Of a stretch of DNA of 64,000 nt, positions 16,838 to 25,436 are shown piece by piece. The stretch's first letter is position 1. The number at the start of each line of letters is the position of its first letter. Where the stretch lies: NCBI GenBank assembly GCA_963712175.1, contig CAVQGZ010000004.1:930001-994000 (forward strand), read 5' to 3'. The notes below the pieces were generated by a model. The model saw only the letters and a list, made by a program, of their open reading frames with translations, ran no database searches and was not told the origin of the DNA. A program made the translations under genes and the position numbers. Source of the stretch: CAVQGZ01 sp963712175 (GTDB lineage Bacteria; Actinomycetota; Actinomycetes; Jiangellales; Jiangellaceae).

Positions 16838-18211
16838 GGGAACAGTGTTGCCGGCCTCGGTGATGCCACGGGTGACGTCGACCTTGCGCAGCAGGACGAA
16901 GCCGACCACGAAGAACACCACGAGCGCCACGACGGAGTAGCGGTACGAACCGGTGACCTGGAACACCAGCCCGAACGTGAGCGTGCCGAACCAGCTCGTA
17001 CCGCGTTCGGCCGCCTGGTACAGCCCGAAGTACTCGGCCTCGCGACCCCGTGGCACCAGCGTCGAGTACAGCGACCGGGACAGGGCCTGGCTGCCACCCA
17101 GCACGAAGCCGATGGCCATCGCGAGCAGCAGGAACGGTCCCAGCTGACCCGCCGGGACCACGAACCCGGTCAGGGACACCAGCCCCCACACGACGATGGC
17201 ACCCAGGATCGTTCGGCGGGCCCCGATCCGACCAGCCAACCGTCCGAGCACCAGGGCCCCGACGAAGGCCACGAGCTGGACGACCAGGATCGCGAGGATG
17301 AGCGAGGCCTCCGGAAGCTGGAGCTCACGACTTCCGAACACCGCCGCTGACGCGATGACCGTCTGGATCCCGTCGTTGTAGAAGAGGTAGGCGACCAGGA
17401 ACAGCAGGGTCTGCGGGTAGTTCCGCAGATCCTTCAGGGTGTGCACGAGCTGGCCGAACGAGCTGCGCAGCAACCCACCAGGTGCCCGATCGACGTTCTC
17501 CGGGGGTCGGTCGCGAAGTCCGACGAACGGGACGAGAGTCCATACGCCCCACCACAGGCCCGCCGAGGCGAAGCTCACCTGGACGGCCTGCTCCGTACTC
17601 AGCCCGAGGGCGTCGGCGAACTGCAGCAGAGCGAGGTTCAGCGCCAGCAACAGCCCCCCGCCGAGGTACCCGAGCGCCCAGCCGCGGCTGGAGACGCGGT
17701 CCCGGTCCTCCTCGGCGCTGATGTCGTTGAGGATCGAGTCGTAGACGACCGATGACGCGCCCAGGCACAGCCCGGCGACGATCATCAGCGCGACGATCGG
17801 TTCCCAGGAGTCACCATCGGTGAGCGCCAGCAGCGCGGCAGCCACGGACCCCACCCAGGCGAAGCCGGCCAGCATGTGCCGCTTGCGGCTGGTGCGGTCG
17901 GCGATCGCGCCGACGACCGGCAGCAGGAAGGCCGACAGCAGGGTGCCGAAGGTCACCGTGTAGGACGACAGGGACCCCGCTGCCACACCGACGCCGAGGA
18001 CGGACAGCGTCTGGGTGCACGGGTCACCAGCGGTCGCGACCGAACCGCAGGCAGCCCGCTCGGCCACTGCCGTCAGGTAGGGGCCCAGCAGGACGGTTCC
18101 CACCGTGGTGACGAACGCCGAGTTCGCCCAGTCGTAGACGTACCAGGAGCGCCACTCCCGGCGGCGGGCCACCGGGTCGGACAGTGGTCCGGGGGGGACG
18201 CGTCGGCTCAT
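16826..18211 (-). CDS. MFS transporter (UMF1/Atg22-like family)
   Basis: 461 residues from the ATG at 18211, which overlaps the stop of the upstream GDPD gene (ATGA). The longer open frame upstream is not coding. Twelve membrane segments can be counted. The N-terminal REWRSWYVYDWANSAFVT is the hallmark of the UMF1/vacuolar-effluxer-like group, followed by GAIADRTSRKRHMLAGFA (loop 2-3 motif). The central loop carries LRDRPPENVDRAPGG. The second half has LGRLAGRIGARRTILGA and GGSQALSRSLYSTLVPRGREAEYFGLY. The substrate is unknown; family members export amino acids or other small molecules. Pairing with GDPD suggests a link to phospholipid breakdown products, but that is only inference. Confidence 0.88.
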   Translation of the reverse strand: MSRRVPPGPLSDPVARRREWRSWYVYDWANSAFVTTVGTVLLGPYLTAVAERAACGSVATAGDPCTQTLSVLGVGVAAGSLSSYTVTFGTLLSAFLLPVVGAIADRTSRKRHMLAGFAWVGSVAAALLALTDGDSWEPIVALMIVAGLCLGASSVVYDSILNDISAEEDRDRVSSRGWALGYLGGGLLLALNLALLQFADALGLSTEQAVQVSFASAGLWWGVWTLVPFVGLRDRPPENVDRAPGGLLRSSFGQLVHTLKDLRNYPQTLLFLVAYLFYNDGIQTVIASAAVFGSRELQLPEASLILAILVVQLVAFVGALVLGRLAGRIGARRTILGAIVVWGLVSLTGFVVPAGQLGPFLLLAMAIGFVLGGSQALSRSLYSTLVPRGREAEYFGLYQAAERGTSWFGTLTFGLVFQVTGSYRYSVVALVVFFVVGFVLLRKVDVTRGITEAGNTVPSVV

Positions 18212-18984
18212 GCAGAAGGCTCGGCGCCATGCCCGGCCAGCACTGAGAGGACTCCCTCGGCGTTGTCGCTCACGATGCCGTCGACACCCACGTCGAGCAG
18301 CTCCCGCATCTGAGCGGGGTCGTCGATGGTCCAGACGTGCACCTGCCGGCCCTGGGAGTGCGCTCGTTCGACGAACACCTCGTCCACGACCGTGAGACGT
18401 GCGAACCGTGGGGGCACCTGGACACACGGGGCCGCGTCCGGGAGCAGACGTCGCCGCAGCCTCGACGGTGGCATCAGCCGCAGCGCCGCCACCTCACGCG
18501 GGGCCAACGCGGTCGCGGTGCCCGGAGGGAGCGCGCGACGTAGCGCTCGGATCCGCGAGTCGGAGAACGCCCCCACACACACCCGGTGATGCGCCCGCGT
18601 GTGTTCCAGCACGTCCAGGAGCGGACCGACGGCGCGATCGTCCTTGGCGTCGATGTTGACGCGCAGGTCCGGCCACGTCCCGAGCAGGTCGGCCAGCAGC
18701 GGGACCGGGGAGCCGTCGAGCAGGCGCGCCCGCGCGACGACGTCGTAGGGCAGCTGCGCGATGGCACCGGATCCGGTGCTCACCCTGTCCAGCGTCCGGT
18801 CATGGATGGCCACGAGGACGCCGTCCGCCGTCGCGTGCACGTCGGTCTCGACGTAGCGGAACCCGAGCCGCACCGCTGCTTCGAACGCAGCCATCGAGTT
18901 CTCCGTGACGCCGTTGCCGTGAGCTCCCCGATGGGCCAGGGCGATCGGCCCAGCATCGTCGAGATAGGACCACAGCGAGGTCAT
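18208..18984 (-). CDS. Glycerophosphodiester phosphodiesterase
   Basis: 258 residues from the ATG at 18984; a GTG at 19002 would add six residues. The GDPD TIM-barrel signature is present: IALAHRGAHGNGVTENSMAA with the catalytic His and Glu, then YVETDVHATADGVLVAIHD with the metal-binding Glu/Asp and second catalytic His. The C-terminal HVWTIDDPAQMRELLDVGVD and GIVSDNAEGVL complete the barrel. It hydrolyses glycerophosphodiesters to glycerol-3-phosphate and an alcohol. No signal peptide is seen, so it acts in the cytoplasm. It overlaps the MFS gene downstream and follows the small membrane protein gene within about 20 bases. Confidence 0.92.
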   Translation of the reverse strand: MTSLWSYLDDAGPIALAHRGAHGNGVTENSMAAFEAAVRLGFRYVETDVHATADGVLVAIHDRTLDRVSTGSGAIAQLPYDVVARARLLDGSPVPLLADLLGTWPDLRVNIDAKDDRAVGPLLDVLEHTRAHHRVCVGAFSDSRIRALRRALPPGTATALAPREVAALRLMPPSRLRRRLLPDAAPCVQVPPRFARLTVVDEVFVERAHSQGRQVHVWTIDDPAQMRELLDVGVDGIVSDNAEGVLSVLAGHGAEPSA

Positions 18985-19005
18985 GGGGCCATCATGGATC
19001 ACCCG

Positions 19006-19497
19006 TCACCGAACGCCCAGGTCGCCTCGCACGGCCGACTCGAGGCCCGACAGGTGACGGGCTGCTTCCAGGGCGTGCTCGCTCGTCCACTCCCCGACGT
19101 CCTGGGCGGCGAACAGCAGAGCCTCGAGCTCGTCGAGGCGCTGGGCCACGTCCTCGCTGGACAGCAGCCGTACCCGCCCTGCCACGGCGAGAAACTCGTC
19201 GTCGTCGATACGCGGCACCGTCGCAGGCGTCTGCTCCGGCTCGGCTCCCGCAGCAGCGGCGCGTCGATCCGCGAGGTCCCAGTGGTACTGCTGCGCCCGA
19301 AACGTCGATGACAACGCCATCAGGTCGGCGTAGGCGTCCAGCTTGCCCTGGAAGAGCCGATCGGTGTCGGCACGACGGGCGGTCTGCCGCTGGGTCCACC
19401 AGGCAGCCCCGAGCCCGGCCGTGATCGCGGCTACCGCGCCGATCGCAGTGCCCAGCAGGGTCGCCCCGACCGTGGCGTCAAGCCCCATGGTCATCAC
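19006..19497 (-). CDS. Hypothetical single-pass membrane protein
   Basis: 163 residues, unrecognised. The N-terminus has one membrane helix (ATVGATLLGTAIGAVAAITA, about residues 8-32), then WWTQRQTARRADTDRLFQGK, a cytoplasmic Arg/Gln-rich helix. The rest is predicted helical and charged, consistent with a coiled-coil (AQRLDELEALLFAAQDVGEW). There are no catalytic motifs. Short proteins of this shape are common near actinobacterial membranes. It is the first gene of a minus-strand set with GDPD and the MFS gene and is divergent from the DUF3097 gene. Confidence 0.65.
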   Translation of the reverse strand: MMTMGLDATVGATLLGTAIGAVAAITAGLGAAWWTQRQTARRADTDRLFQGKLDAYADLMALSSTFRAQQYHWDLADRRAAAAGAEPEQTPATVPRIDDDEFLAVAGRVRLLSSEDVAQRLDELEALLFAAQDVGEWTSEHALEAARHLSGLESAVRGDLGVR

Positions 19498-19562
19498 CTC
19501 ACGACACAGCGTGCACCACCGGTCCGACAGATCCAGCGAACCGGCTGGCAGAGTCCGGTGGC

Positions 19563-20384
19563 GTGACCTTCGCCGCCGACCGGTACGGACGCGACGTCCT
19601 GAGCACCGACCCGCACGATCGAGCCCGTCGGACGGTGCAGACCGTCGAGGCGGAGCGCGACCTCGTCGTCGAGCACCAGGCCACCGGCTGGTGCGGGGCC
19701 GTCGTGCGAGCGGAGAAGGACGGGGTCACGCTGGAGGACCGCCGTGGCAAGCGGCGCATCTTCGCGTGGGAACCGGCGGCGTTCGCCATCGACGGTCGGC
19801 CCGTCACGCTGGCCCGGCCCGCTCGCAGCCCGGTGAGCGGCCCGGCTCGCAGCCGCTCGGGGTCGACCGTCGTGCGGGACTCGCCCGCCCGGGTAGCCCG
19901 GGCCAGCCGCATCTACGTCGAGGGCGTCCACGATGCTGAGCTCGTGGAGCACGTCTGGGGCCACGACCTGCGCGTCGAGGGGGTCGTCGTCGAGCCCCTG
20001 CACGGGGTCGACGACCTCGCCGCGATCGTCGAGGAGTTCGGTCCCTCGCCCACCCGTCGCCTGGGGGTCCTGGTCGACCACCTCGTGCCCGGGTCGAAGG
20101 AGAGCCGCGTCGTGCAGGGCATCCGCTCGGCACACGTCCTGGTCACCGGACACCCCTACGTGGACGTGTGGCAGGCCGTACGCCCGTCGCGGCTGGGAAT
20201 CGATGCCTGGCCGGTCGTGGCCAAGGGCAGCAGCTGGAAGGCTGGGATCTGCGCGGCTCTCGGCGTCACCGACGAGGCGCTGATGTGGCAGCGCATCCTC
20301 GGTTCGGTGCGCAGCTACGCCGACCTCGAGCCCGCCATGTTGCGCGCGGTGGAAGAGCTCATCGATTTCGTGACCCAGCGGTAG
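19563..20384 (+). CDS. DUF3097 family protein
   Basis: 273 residues from a GTG. It matches the actinobacterial DUF3097 family. The conserved N-terminal half has TGWCGAVVRAEKDGVTLEDR and the RIFAWEPAAFAIDGRPV segment. The second half has RIYVEGVHDAELVEHVWGHD, VVEPLHGVDDL, GVLVDHLVPGSKESRV and GHPYVDVWQAVRP. The Glu/Asp run in YVEGVHDAELVE and the LVDHLVPGSKE segment recall TOPRIM-like acidic clusters, so a nucleic-acid function is possible. That is inference, since the family has no established role. It is single-copy and conserved next to unrelated genes. Confidence 0.85.
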   Translation: MTFAADRYGRDVLSTDPHDRARRTVQTVEAERDLVVEHQATGWCGAVVRAEKDGVTLEDRRGKRRIFAWEPAAFAIDGRPVTLARPARSPVSGPARSRSGSTVVRDSPARVARASRIYVEGVHDAELVEHVWGHDLRVEGVVVEPLHGVDDLAAIVEEFGPSPTRRLGVLVDHLVPGSKESRVVQGIRSAHVLVTGHPYVDVWQAVRPSRLGIDAWPVVAKGSSWKAGICAALGVTDEALMWQRILGSVRSYADLEPAMLRAVEELIDFVTQR

Positions 20385-20394
20385 CGTCGGGGGA
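20382..20394 (+). promoter_or_regulatory. -10 element overlapping a stop codon (TPR-like gene)
   Basis: TAGCGT at 20382-20387 contains the TAG stop of the DUF3097 gene and lies 7 bases before the GTG at 20395, fitting a leaderless start. The GGGGGA between them could instead act as a ribosome site. Confidence 0.4.
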
Positions 20395-21180
20395 GTGGGA
20401 GCAGAGCGCGACGACCGGCGCCGGCGGGAGATCGACGCTCGTGCGCGCCTCGCACACGACCCCAGCGATCTTGACGCCGCCGCGGACCTTGCCGAGCTGC
20501 TGCGCATGCTCGCCTTCGACTACGTCACGGCGGCACAGAACGACCTCACCCACGACGAGGCCCGACGCGCCGCGCTCGAGGCGGTCACCCTCATGCGAGC
20601 CGTCGTCGCGCAGCTGCCGGACGACGCCGATGCGCTGGCGGCGCTGTTCTTCTCCCTGCACGCCCTCGCCGACGTCATGACGGTCGTGCAGCCGGCCGAG
20701 GCGGTGGCCACGTACTGGGAGGCAGCGGTGGTCGGTCAACGCCGGCTGGCCGTCGACCCGGCTCCGGACCAGGTGCGTCTGGAGCTGTCCTGGACGCTTC
20801 GAGACGCTGGCGCTCTTATGTCAGGTGATTCCCGCGAGGCCGCCGCGCTGCTCACCCAGGCGGTATCCCTGGCGAGGGAGCACCTTCGCGCCCGTCCGGA
20901 CGACGTCGACGCGACGCGCGAGCTCAGCTGGGTGCTCATGGTGGCTGCCGAGCACTGCGCAGGCTCTGACCCGCAGCGAGCCCTGGCTCTCTACCGCGAG
21001 TCGGTGCTGGCCGCGACGCAAGTGCACGACGCCGACCCCGACGCCGCCGGCACGCGCAGCGACCTCTGGCTGGCCCTCACCGGGGTCGCCGACCTTCTCC
21101 AGGCCCAGGACCGCCCGGCAGCAGACGCCATCCGGGCGCAGGCCGACCAGCTGGAGACCGGCCGGCACCAGTCACCTTAG
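20395..21180 (+). CDS. TPR-like helical protein of unknown function
   Basis: 261 residues, Ala-rich and almost wholly helical. Repeated units of about 34-40 residues with a tetratricopeptide-like pattern can be seen: PDDADALAALFFSLHALADV, then TYWEAAVVGQRRLAVDPAPD, then LLTQAVSLAREHLRARPDDV, then LALYRESVLAATQVHDADPD. Such solenoids bind other proteins. No enzyme motif is present. It follows the DUF3097 gene after 10 bases, so read-through is likely, although a TAGCGT element could give it its own leaderless transcript. The partner protein is unknown. Confidence 0.7.
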   Translation: MGAERDDRRRREIDARARLAHDPSDLDAAADLAELLRMLAFDYVTAAQNDLTHDEARRAALEAVTLMRAVVAQLPDDADALAALFFSLHALADVMTVVQPAEAVATYWEAAVVGQRRLAVDPAPDQVRLELSWTLRDAGALMSGDSREAAALLTQAVSLAREHLRARPDDVDATRELSWVLMVAAEHCAGSDPQRALALYRESVLAATQVHDADPDAAGTRSDLWLALTGVADLLQAQDRPAADAIRAQADQLETGRHQSP

Positions 21181-21289
21181 GATATGACCGATAAGCAGCA
21201 TTATGTCATGTCACGACCAGGAGTGGTGGGCTACGTCCGGTGCTCCTCCTCCCCTGGACTCGGGCACTCGGGTGCGCTGCACTGACGTC

Positions 21290-22612
21290 ATGGGTGTCCC
21301 GGGCAACGTCTCCTCCTCACGCCGCACCCTTCGGCTCCTCGGCCTTCCGGCGTGGGCCATGGCAGACAGCGTGCGTGGCATCGTCCGACGGGCTCGCGGC
21401 GAAGACCCGGACCGGGTGCGCCAAGACCTCCGTCGCGAGGCGGCCGAGCGGACCCGACAAACCCTCGGGGACCTGAAGGGCGGTGCGCTCAAGGCAGGAC
21501 AGCTCCTCTCGACCGTCGAGATGCTCTTCCCGTCGGACCCTGAGGAGACGTGGCGCACCACCTTGACGGGTCTCCAGCAGGATGTCCCGGCACTGCCGTT
21601 CGACGACGTCGAGCCGGTGCTGCGTCGCGAGATCGGCGACTCGTGGTCCGACGTCCTCGTCGACCTCGACCCGACGGCAGCTGCAGCGGCCTCCCTGGGT
21701 CAGGTCCATCGCGCCCGCGACCGGCAGGGACGCGACGTGGCGGTCAAGATCCAGTACCCGGGAGTCGCTGAGGCGCTCGCCGCCGACGTCCGGACACTGT
21801 CGGTGGTGTCCCAGACCGTCGCTCGGCTCGCCCCACGCATTGCCCTTCCCCCGCTGGTGAGCGAGCTGCGGGTGAGGCTGCTGGAGGAGCTCGACTACGT
21901 GCACGAGGCCGCGGCCCAACGGGTCTTCTCCCGGGCGTACGCAGACGACGAGGCGGTCCACGTGCCCCACGTCGTCGCCGCGACCGAGCGCGTTCTCGTC
22001 AGCGAGTGGATGGACGGCACTGCCCTGGCCACGGTCGCCACGAGCGCCGACCAGCGCACCCGCGACGAGGTCGCGCTGCAGTACCAGCGCTTCATGCTGT
22101 CAGGGCCACAGCGGACAGGGCGGCTGCACACCGATCCGCACCCCGGCAACTTTCGCCTGCTGGATGACGGCCGACTCGGGGTGCTCGACTTCGGCTCGAC
22201 ACTGGCCATGCCCGGGGGCCTTCCGGACAGCTTCGGCCGCCTCATCGGCGCTCTGCAGTCCCGTGACCCCGCATCGGTGAGTGCGACGCTTCGCGAGGCC
22301 GGCCTGGTGCGCCCCGGTCAGCGGATCGAGGTCGAGAAGCTCATGGACTACCTCGCCCCGTTCAGCGAGCCCGCACGACACGAGCACTTCACGTACTCGC
22401 GGGCGTGGTTGCGTCGGGAGTTCGGGCGCGTCAACGACCCCCGCAACCCGGACTTCGCCGTCGCGCTGCAGCTGACACTGCCTGCCGAGCACCTCTTCAC
22501 CCATCGAGTGTGGCTGGGCGTCGTCGGGGTCCTGTGCCAGCTCGAGGCTCGGGTACCCGTTCGCCAGGAGCTTGCGGCGCTGCTCCCGGGTTTCGACGAC
22601 GCTCTGCGCTAG
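21290..22612 (+). CDS. ABC1/UbiB-family atypical kinase
   Basis: 440 residues from the ATG at 21290; an upstream ATG at 21203 gives a 29-residue extension without homology. UbiB-like hallmarks are all present: the KxGQ motif in GGALKAGQLLS, the Ala-rich loop TAAAAASLGQVHRARD, VAVKIQYPGVAE with the ATP-anchoring Lys, EELDYVHEAAAQ, catalytic loop HTDPHPGNFRLLDDG, and metal-binding VLDFGSTLAMP. These proteins are ATPases or small-molecule kinases connected to isoprenoid-quinone or lipid metabolism. The region 21181-21289 is AT-richer than its surroundings (TAGGATATG, CATTATG) and probably holds the promoter. Confidence 0.88.
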   Translation: MGVPGNVSSSRRTLRLLGLPAWAMADSVRGIVRRARGEDPDRVRQDLRREAAERTRQTLGDLKGGALKAGQLLSTVEMLFPSDPEETWRTTLTGLQQDVPALPFDDVEPVLRREIGDSWSDVLVDLDPTAAAAASLGQVHRARDRQGRDVAVKIQYPGVAEALAADVRTLSVVSQTVARLAPRIALPPLVSELRVRLLEELDYVHEAAAQRVFSRAYADDEAVHVPHVVAATERVLVSEWMDGTALATVATSADQRTRDEVALQYQRFMLSGPQRTGRLHTDPHPGNFRLLDDGRLGVLDFGSTLAMPGGLPDSFGRLIGALQSRDPASVSATLREAGLVRPGQRIEVEKLMDYLAPFSEPARHEHFTYSRAWLRREFGRVNDPRNPDFAVALQLTLPAEHLFTHRVWLGVVGVLCQLEARVPVRQELAALLPGFDDALR

Positions 22613-22653
22613 CGTCGCCACGACCTCGCTTCCCCGCCTCGAGGGAGGTTCGC

Positions 22654-23436
22654 ATGCCTTCCTGGCCCTCGGTCGTCGTCGGCGCCATCGCTGTCGGCGC
22701 GCTGCTCGGGGCTGCGCAGAAGGACGATGCCAGCGACGCTCCCGCGCCTGAGGAGGCTGTCGTCGTCGCCGATCCGCCGCGCGGGGAACCACTCCCCTCC
22801 CCCGTCACGGGGGAGCCACCGCGCTGGTCGGAGTCCGTGCGCACCACCCTTGCGCCCCAGGATGCGACCCGGATCGCCCTCACCTTCGACGACGGCCCCA
22901 GCGCCCAGTGGACCCCGCAGGTTCTCGACACCCTCGCCCGCCACGACGTGCCTGCGACGTTCTGCGTCATCGGTGAAAACATCAGCGGGAACGAGCAGAT
23001 CCTGCGCCGGATCCACGCCGAGGGGCACGTGCTCTGCAACCACACGATGTCGCACGACTACGGGCTCCCGACCCGCGAGCCCGAGCAGGTTCGATCCGAT
23101 ATCTCTCGAGCCGGCGACCTCATCACGGCTGCCGTCCCCGACGCCGCGGTCACCGTCTTCCGAGCCCCGGGCGGACGATTCGAACCGAGCGTCGTCGACG
23201 CCGCAGCAGATCTCGGGCTCGACTCGTGGGCATGGTCGATCGACCCGCAGGACTGGAACACCACCGACACCGCCGTCATCGTCACCCAGACGCTGGACGA
23301 GCTCGCACCGGACGCCGTCGTGCTGCTTCACGACGGGGGCGGCGACCGCTCGGCGACGGTGGCTGCGCTCGACGAGCTCATCCCGGTGCTCCAGTCCGTC
23401 GGGTACGAGTTCGTGACCCTTGCGAACGAGCCGTGA
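22654..23436 (+). CDS. Polysaccharide deacetylase (NodB domain)
   Basis: 260 residues from the ATG at 22654, preceded by GAGGGAGG. Residues 3-22 form a membrane anchor (WPSVVVGAIAVGALLGAAQ), followed by a Pro/acidic linker and a complete carbohydrate-esterase-4 domain. Motif 1 is ALTFDDGPS with the catalytic Asp, motif 2 is CNHTMSHDY with the two metal-binding His, motif 3 is FRAPGGRFE, motif 4 is WSIDPQDWN, and motif 5 is VLLHDGGGDRS. It probably removes N-acetyl groups from peptidoglycan or another cell-wall glycan outside the membrane. A TAGCGT at 22610-22615, overlapping the ABC1 stop, may be its -10 element. The HAD gene overlaps its stop. Confidence 0.9.
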   Translation: MPSWPSVVVGAIAVGALLGAAQKDDASDAPAPEEAVVVADPPRGEPLPSPVTGEPPRWSESVRTTLAPQDATRIALTFDDGPSAQWTPQVLDTLARHDVPATFCVIGENISGNEQILRRIHAEGHVLCNHTMSHDYGLPTREPEQVRSDISRAGDLITAAVPDAAVTVFRAPGGRFEPSVVDAAADLGLDSWAWSIDPQDWNTTDTAVIVTQTLDELAPDAVVLLHDGGGDRSATVAALDELIPVLQSVGYEFVTLANEP

Positions 23437-23915
23437 GCGATCAGTCGTTCGCCGTCTTCGACATCGACGGGGTGCTCGCCGACGTCAGCCACCGGCTGCA
23501 TCACCTGACCGGGCGACGCAAGCACTGGGGCAGGTTCTTCGCTGCAGCCGAGGCAGACACGCTCCTCGACCGGGGGCGGCACCTTCTCATGGACGCTGCG
23601 CAGGCCCACGCGATCGTGTACCTCTCGGGTCGGCCCGAGCGACTTCGTCGCGTCACGCAGCGCTGGCTGGACCGCCACGACCTACCCACCGGGGCCCTGC
23701 TGCTGCGTCCTAACGGCGACCATCGCCCCGCCCGGCTGCTCAAGCTCGAGCTGATGGGGTCTGTCGCCGCTCATGGCAGCGTCGCGTTCGTCGTGGACGA
23801 CGACGTGGAGGTCTGTCGAGCCCTGCGATCGGCTGGCTTCACGGTCCACCAGGCCACGTGGGCCCCCGATGCAGCCCCGATGCGTGACGCGCAGGAGCGC
23901 GAAGGCCGCAGCTAG
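23433..23915 (+). CDS. HAD-superfamily phosphatase (polynucleotide 3'-phosphatase-like)
   Basis: 160 residues from the GTG at 23433, overlapping the deacetylase stop (GTGA). The HAD motifs are FDIDGVLADVSHR (motif I with the nucleophilic Asp), VYLSGRPERLRRVTQRW (motif II region), ARLLKLELM with the conserved Lys, and AFVVDDDVEVCRALRSAGF (motif IV acidic pair). The WGRFFAAAEADTLLDRG segment resembles the phosphatase domain of T4 polynucleotide kinase. A role in removing phosphate from nucleic acid or a small molecule is possible. Substrate is not determined. Confidence 0.78.
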   Translation: MSDQSFAVFDIDGVLADVSHRLHHLTGRRKHWGRFFAAAEADTLLDRGRHLLMDAAQAHAIVYLSGRPERLRRVTQRWLDRHDLPTGALLLRPNGDHRPARLLKLELMGSVAAHGSVAFVVDDDVEVCRALRSAGFTVHQATWAPDAAPMRDAQEREGRS

Positions 23916-23924
23916 GCTCGTCCG
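23913..23924 (+). promoter_or_regulatory. -10 element overlapping a stop codon (tldD)
   Basis: TAGGCT at 23913-23918 includes the TAG stop of the HAD gene and stands 6 bases before the ATG at 23925. With no Shine-Dalgarno in between, this predicts a leaderless tldD transcript. Confidence 0.5.
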
Positions 23925-25436
23925 ATGCCCGTCGAGGAGGCCTTCGTCGCCCTGCCGCTGGACTCCCTCGCCGACGCCGCGCTCACGCGAGCGAACGAGC
24001 TCGGGGCGGATCATGTGGACGTCCGGGTGGAGCGCATCCGAACGCGCAGCGTGGAGATCCGGGACACCGAGCTGGCCGGTACCCATGACGGGTCGCTGGT
24101 CGGTCTGGCTGTGCGCGTGCTGCATGACGGGACGTGGGGCTTCGCCGCTACCCCCGACCTCACCCTGGACGAGGCTCGAGCCACGGCCGAGCGGGCAGTC
24201 GCGGTTGCCAGGGTCTCGCACCCCCTTCGGTCCGGCCCCGCGCAGCTGGCCCCGGAGCCCGCCGCCCGCGGCACGTGGGTGTCGCAGTACGAGATCGATC
24301 CCTTCGACGTCGACGTGGCAGACACCGTGGGACTCCTCACCGACTACGCGCAGCGTGTGCTCGACGACCCCCGCGTCGACCACGTCACCGCGTCGCTTCA
24401 GCAGGTGCGGGAGAGCTGGTACTACGCCGACTCGTCCGGGTCGCGCACGATCCAGCAGCGGGTCTGGGTCCACCCCCAGGTCGAGGCCCTCGCCGTGGAC
24501 GCCGATGCCGGCGGCTTCGAGACCATGCGCACGCTCGCTCCCCCGGTCGGACGTGGCTTCGAGTACGTCACCGGAGCCGACGGCGTGCACGACTGGGCCG
24601 ACGAGCTCGCTGCGATTCCCGACCTGCTGGCGGAGCGGATGCGCGCACCGAGCGTGCACCCGGGCCGCTACGACCTGGTCATCGAGCCGTCCAACCTGTG
24701 GCTGACGATCCACGAGTCCATCGGGCACGCCACTGAGCTCGACCGGGCACTGGGCTTCGAGGCCAACTACGCGGGGACCTCTTTCGCGACCCCCGACCAG
24801 CTCGGGACGCTGCGGTACGGCACATCGATCATGAACGTCACCGGCGACCGCACGGTGCCGCACGGGTTGGCCACCGTGGGCTGGGACCACGAAGGAGTGG
24901 CCGCGCAGTCCTGGGACATCGTGCGCGACGGGGTCCTGGTCGGCTACCAGCTCGACCGGTCCTCGGCCACGCTGCTGCCGCACGCCCAACCCCGCTCCAA
25001 CGGCTGCGCCTACGCCGACTCCCCGACGCACATCCCCATCCAGCGGATGGCCAACGTGTCGCTCGCGCCGGGGCCTGACGGGACCAGCGCCATCGACCTC
25101 ATCGGTGAGGTCGAGGACGGCCTGTACGTGGTGGGCGACAAGTCGTGGTCGATCGACCAGCAACGCTTCAACTTCCAGTTCACCGCTCAGCGCTTCTACC
25201 GGATCCGCGACGGCCAGCTCGTGGGCCAGGTCAAGGATGCTGCCTACCAGGGGCGCACCCCTGACTTCTGGGGGTCGCTGACCGGCCTCGGCGACGCTTC
25301 GACGTTCGTCCTCGGCGGCGCGACGAACTGCGGCAAGGCCCAGCCCGGGCAGGTCGCCCCGGTCAGCCACGGTGCACCGACGACCCTCTTTCGCGGCGTG
25401 AACGTCCTGAGCACCGTTGCGGAGGGTCGGCGATGA
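23925..25436 (+). CDS. tldD: TldD-type metalloprotease subunit
   Basis: 503 residues. The central TIHESIGHATELDRALG contains the HExxxH zinc-binding motif of the TldD family. The conserved N-terminal ELGADHVDVRVERIRTRSVE and the C-terminal GLYVVGDKSWSIDQQRFNFQ and DGQLVGQVKDAAYQG are also present. TldD pairs with TldE (PmbA) to form a heterodimeric protease that degrades unfolded small peptides; in some bacteria the pair matures RiPP precursors. The partner follows with an ATGA overlap. No RiPP precursor is apparent nearby, so a housekeeping role is more likely here. The start is probably leaderless. Confidence 0.9.
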   Translation: MPVEEAFVALPLDSLADAALTRANELGADHVDVRVERIRTRSVEIRDTELAGTHDGSLVGLAVRVLHDGTWGFAATPDLTLDEARATAERAVAVARVSHPLRSGPAQLAPEPAARGTWVSQYEIDPFDVDVADTVGLLTDYAQRVLDDPRVDHVTASLQQVRESWYYADSSGSRTIQQRVWVHPQVEALAVDADAGGFETMRTLAPPVGRGFEYVTGADGVHDWADELAAIPDLLAERMRAPSVHPGRYDLVIEPSNLWLTIHESIGHATELDRALGFEANYAGTSFATPDQLGTLRYGTSIMNVTGDRTVPHGLATVGWDHEGVAAQSWDIVRDGVLVGYQLDRSSATLLPHAQPRSNGCAYADSPTHIPIQRMANVSLAPGPDGTSAIDLIGEVEDGLYVVGDKSWSIDQQRFNFQFTAQRFYRIRDGQLVGQVKDAAYQGRTPDFWGSLTGLGDASTFVLGGATNCGKAQPGQVAPVSHGAPTTLFRGVNVLSTVAEGRR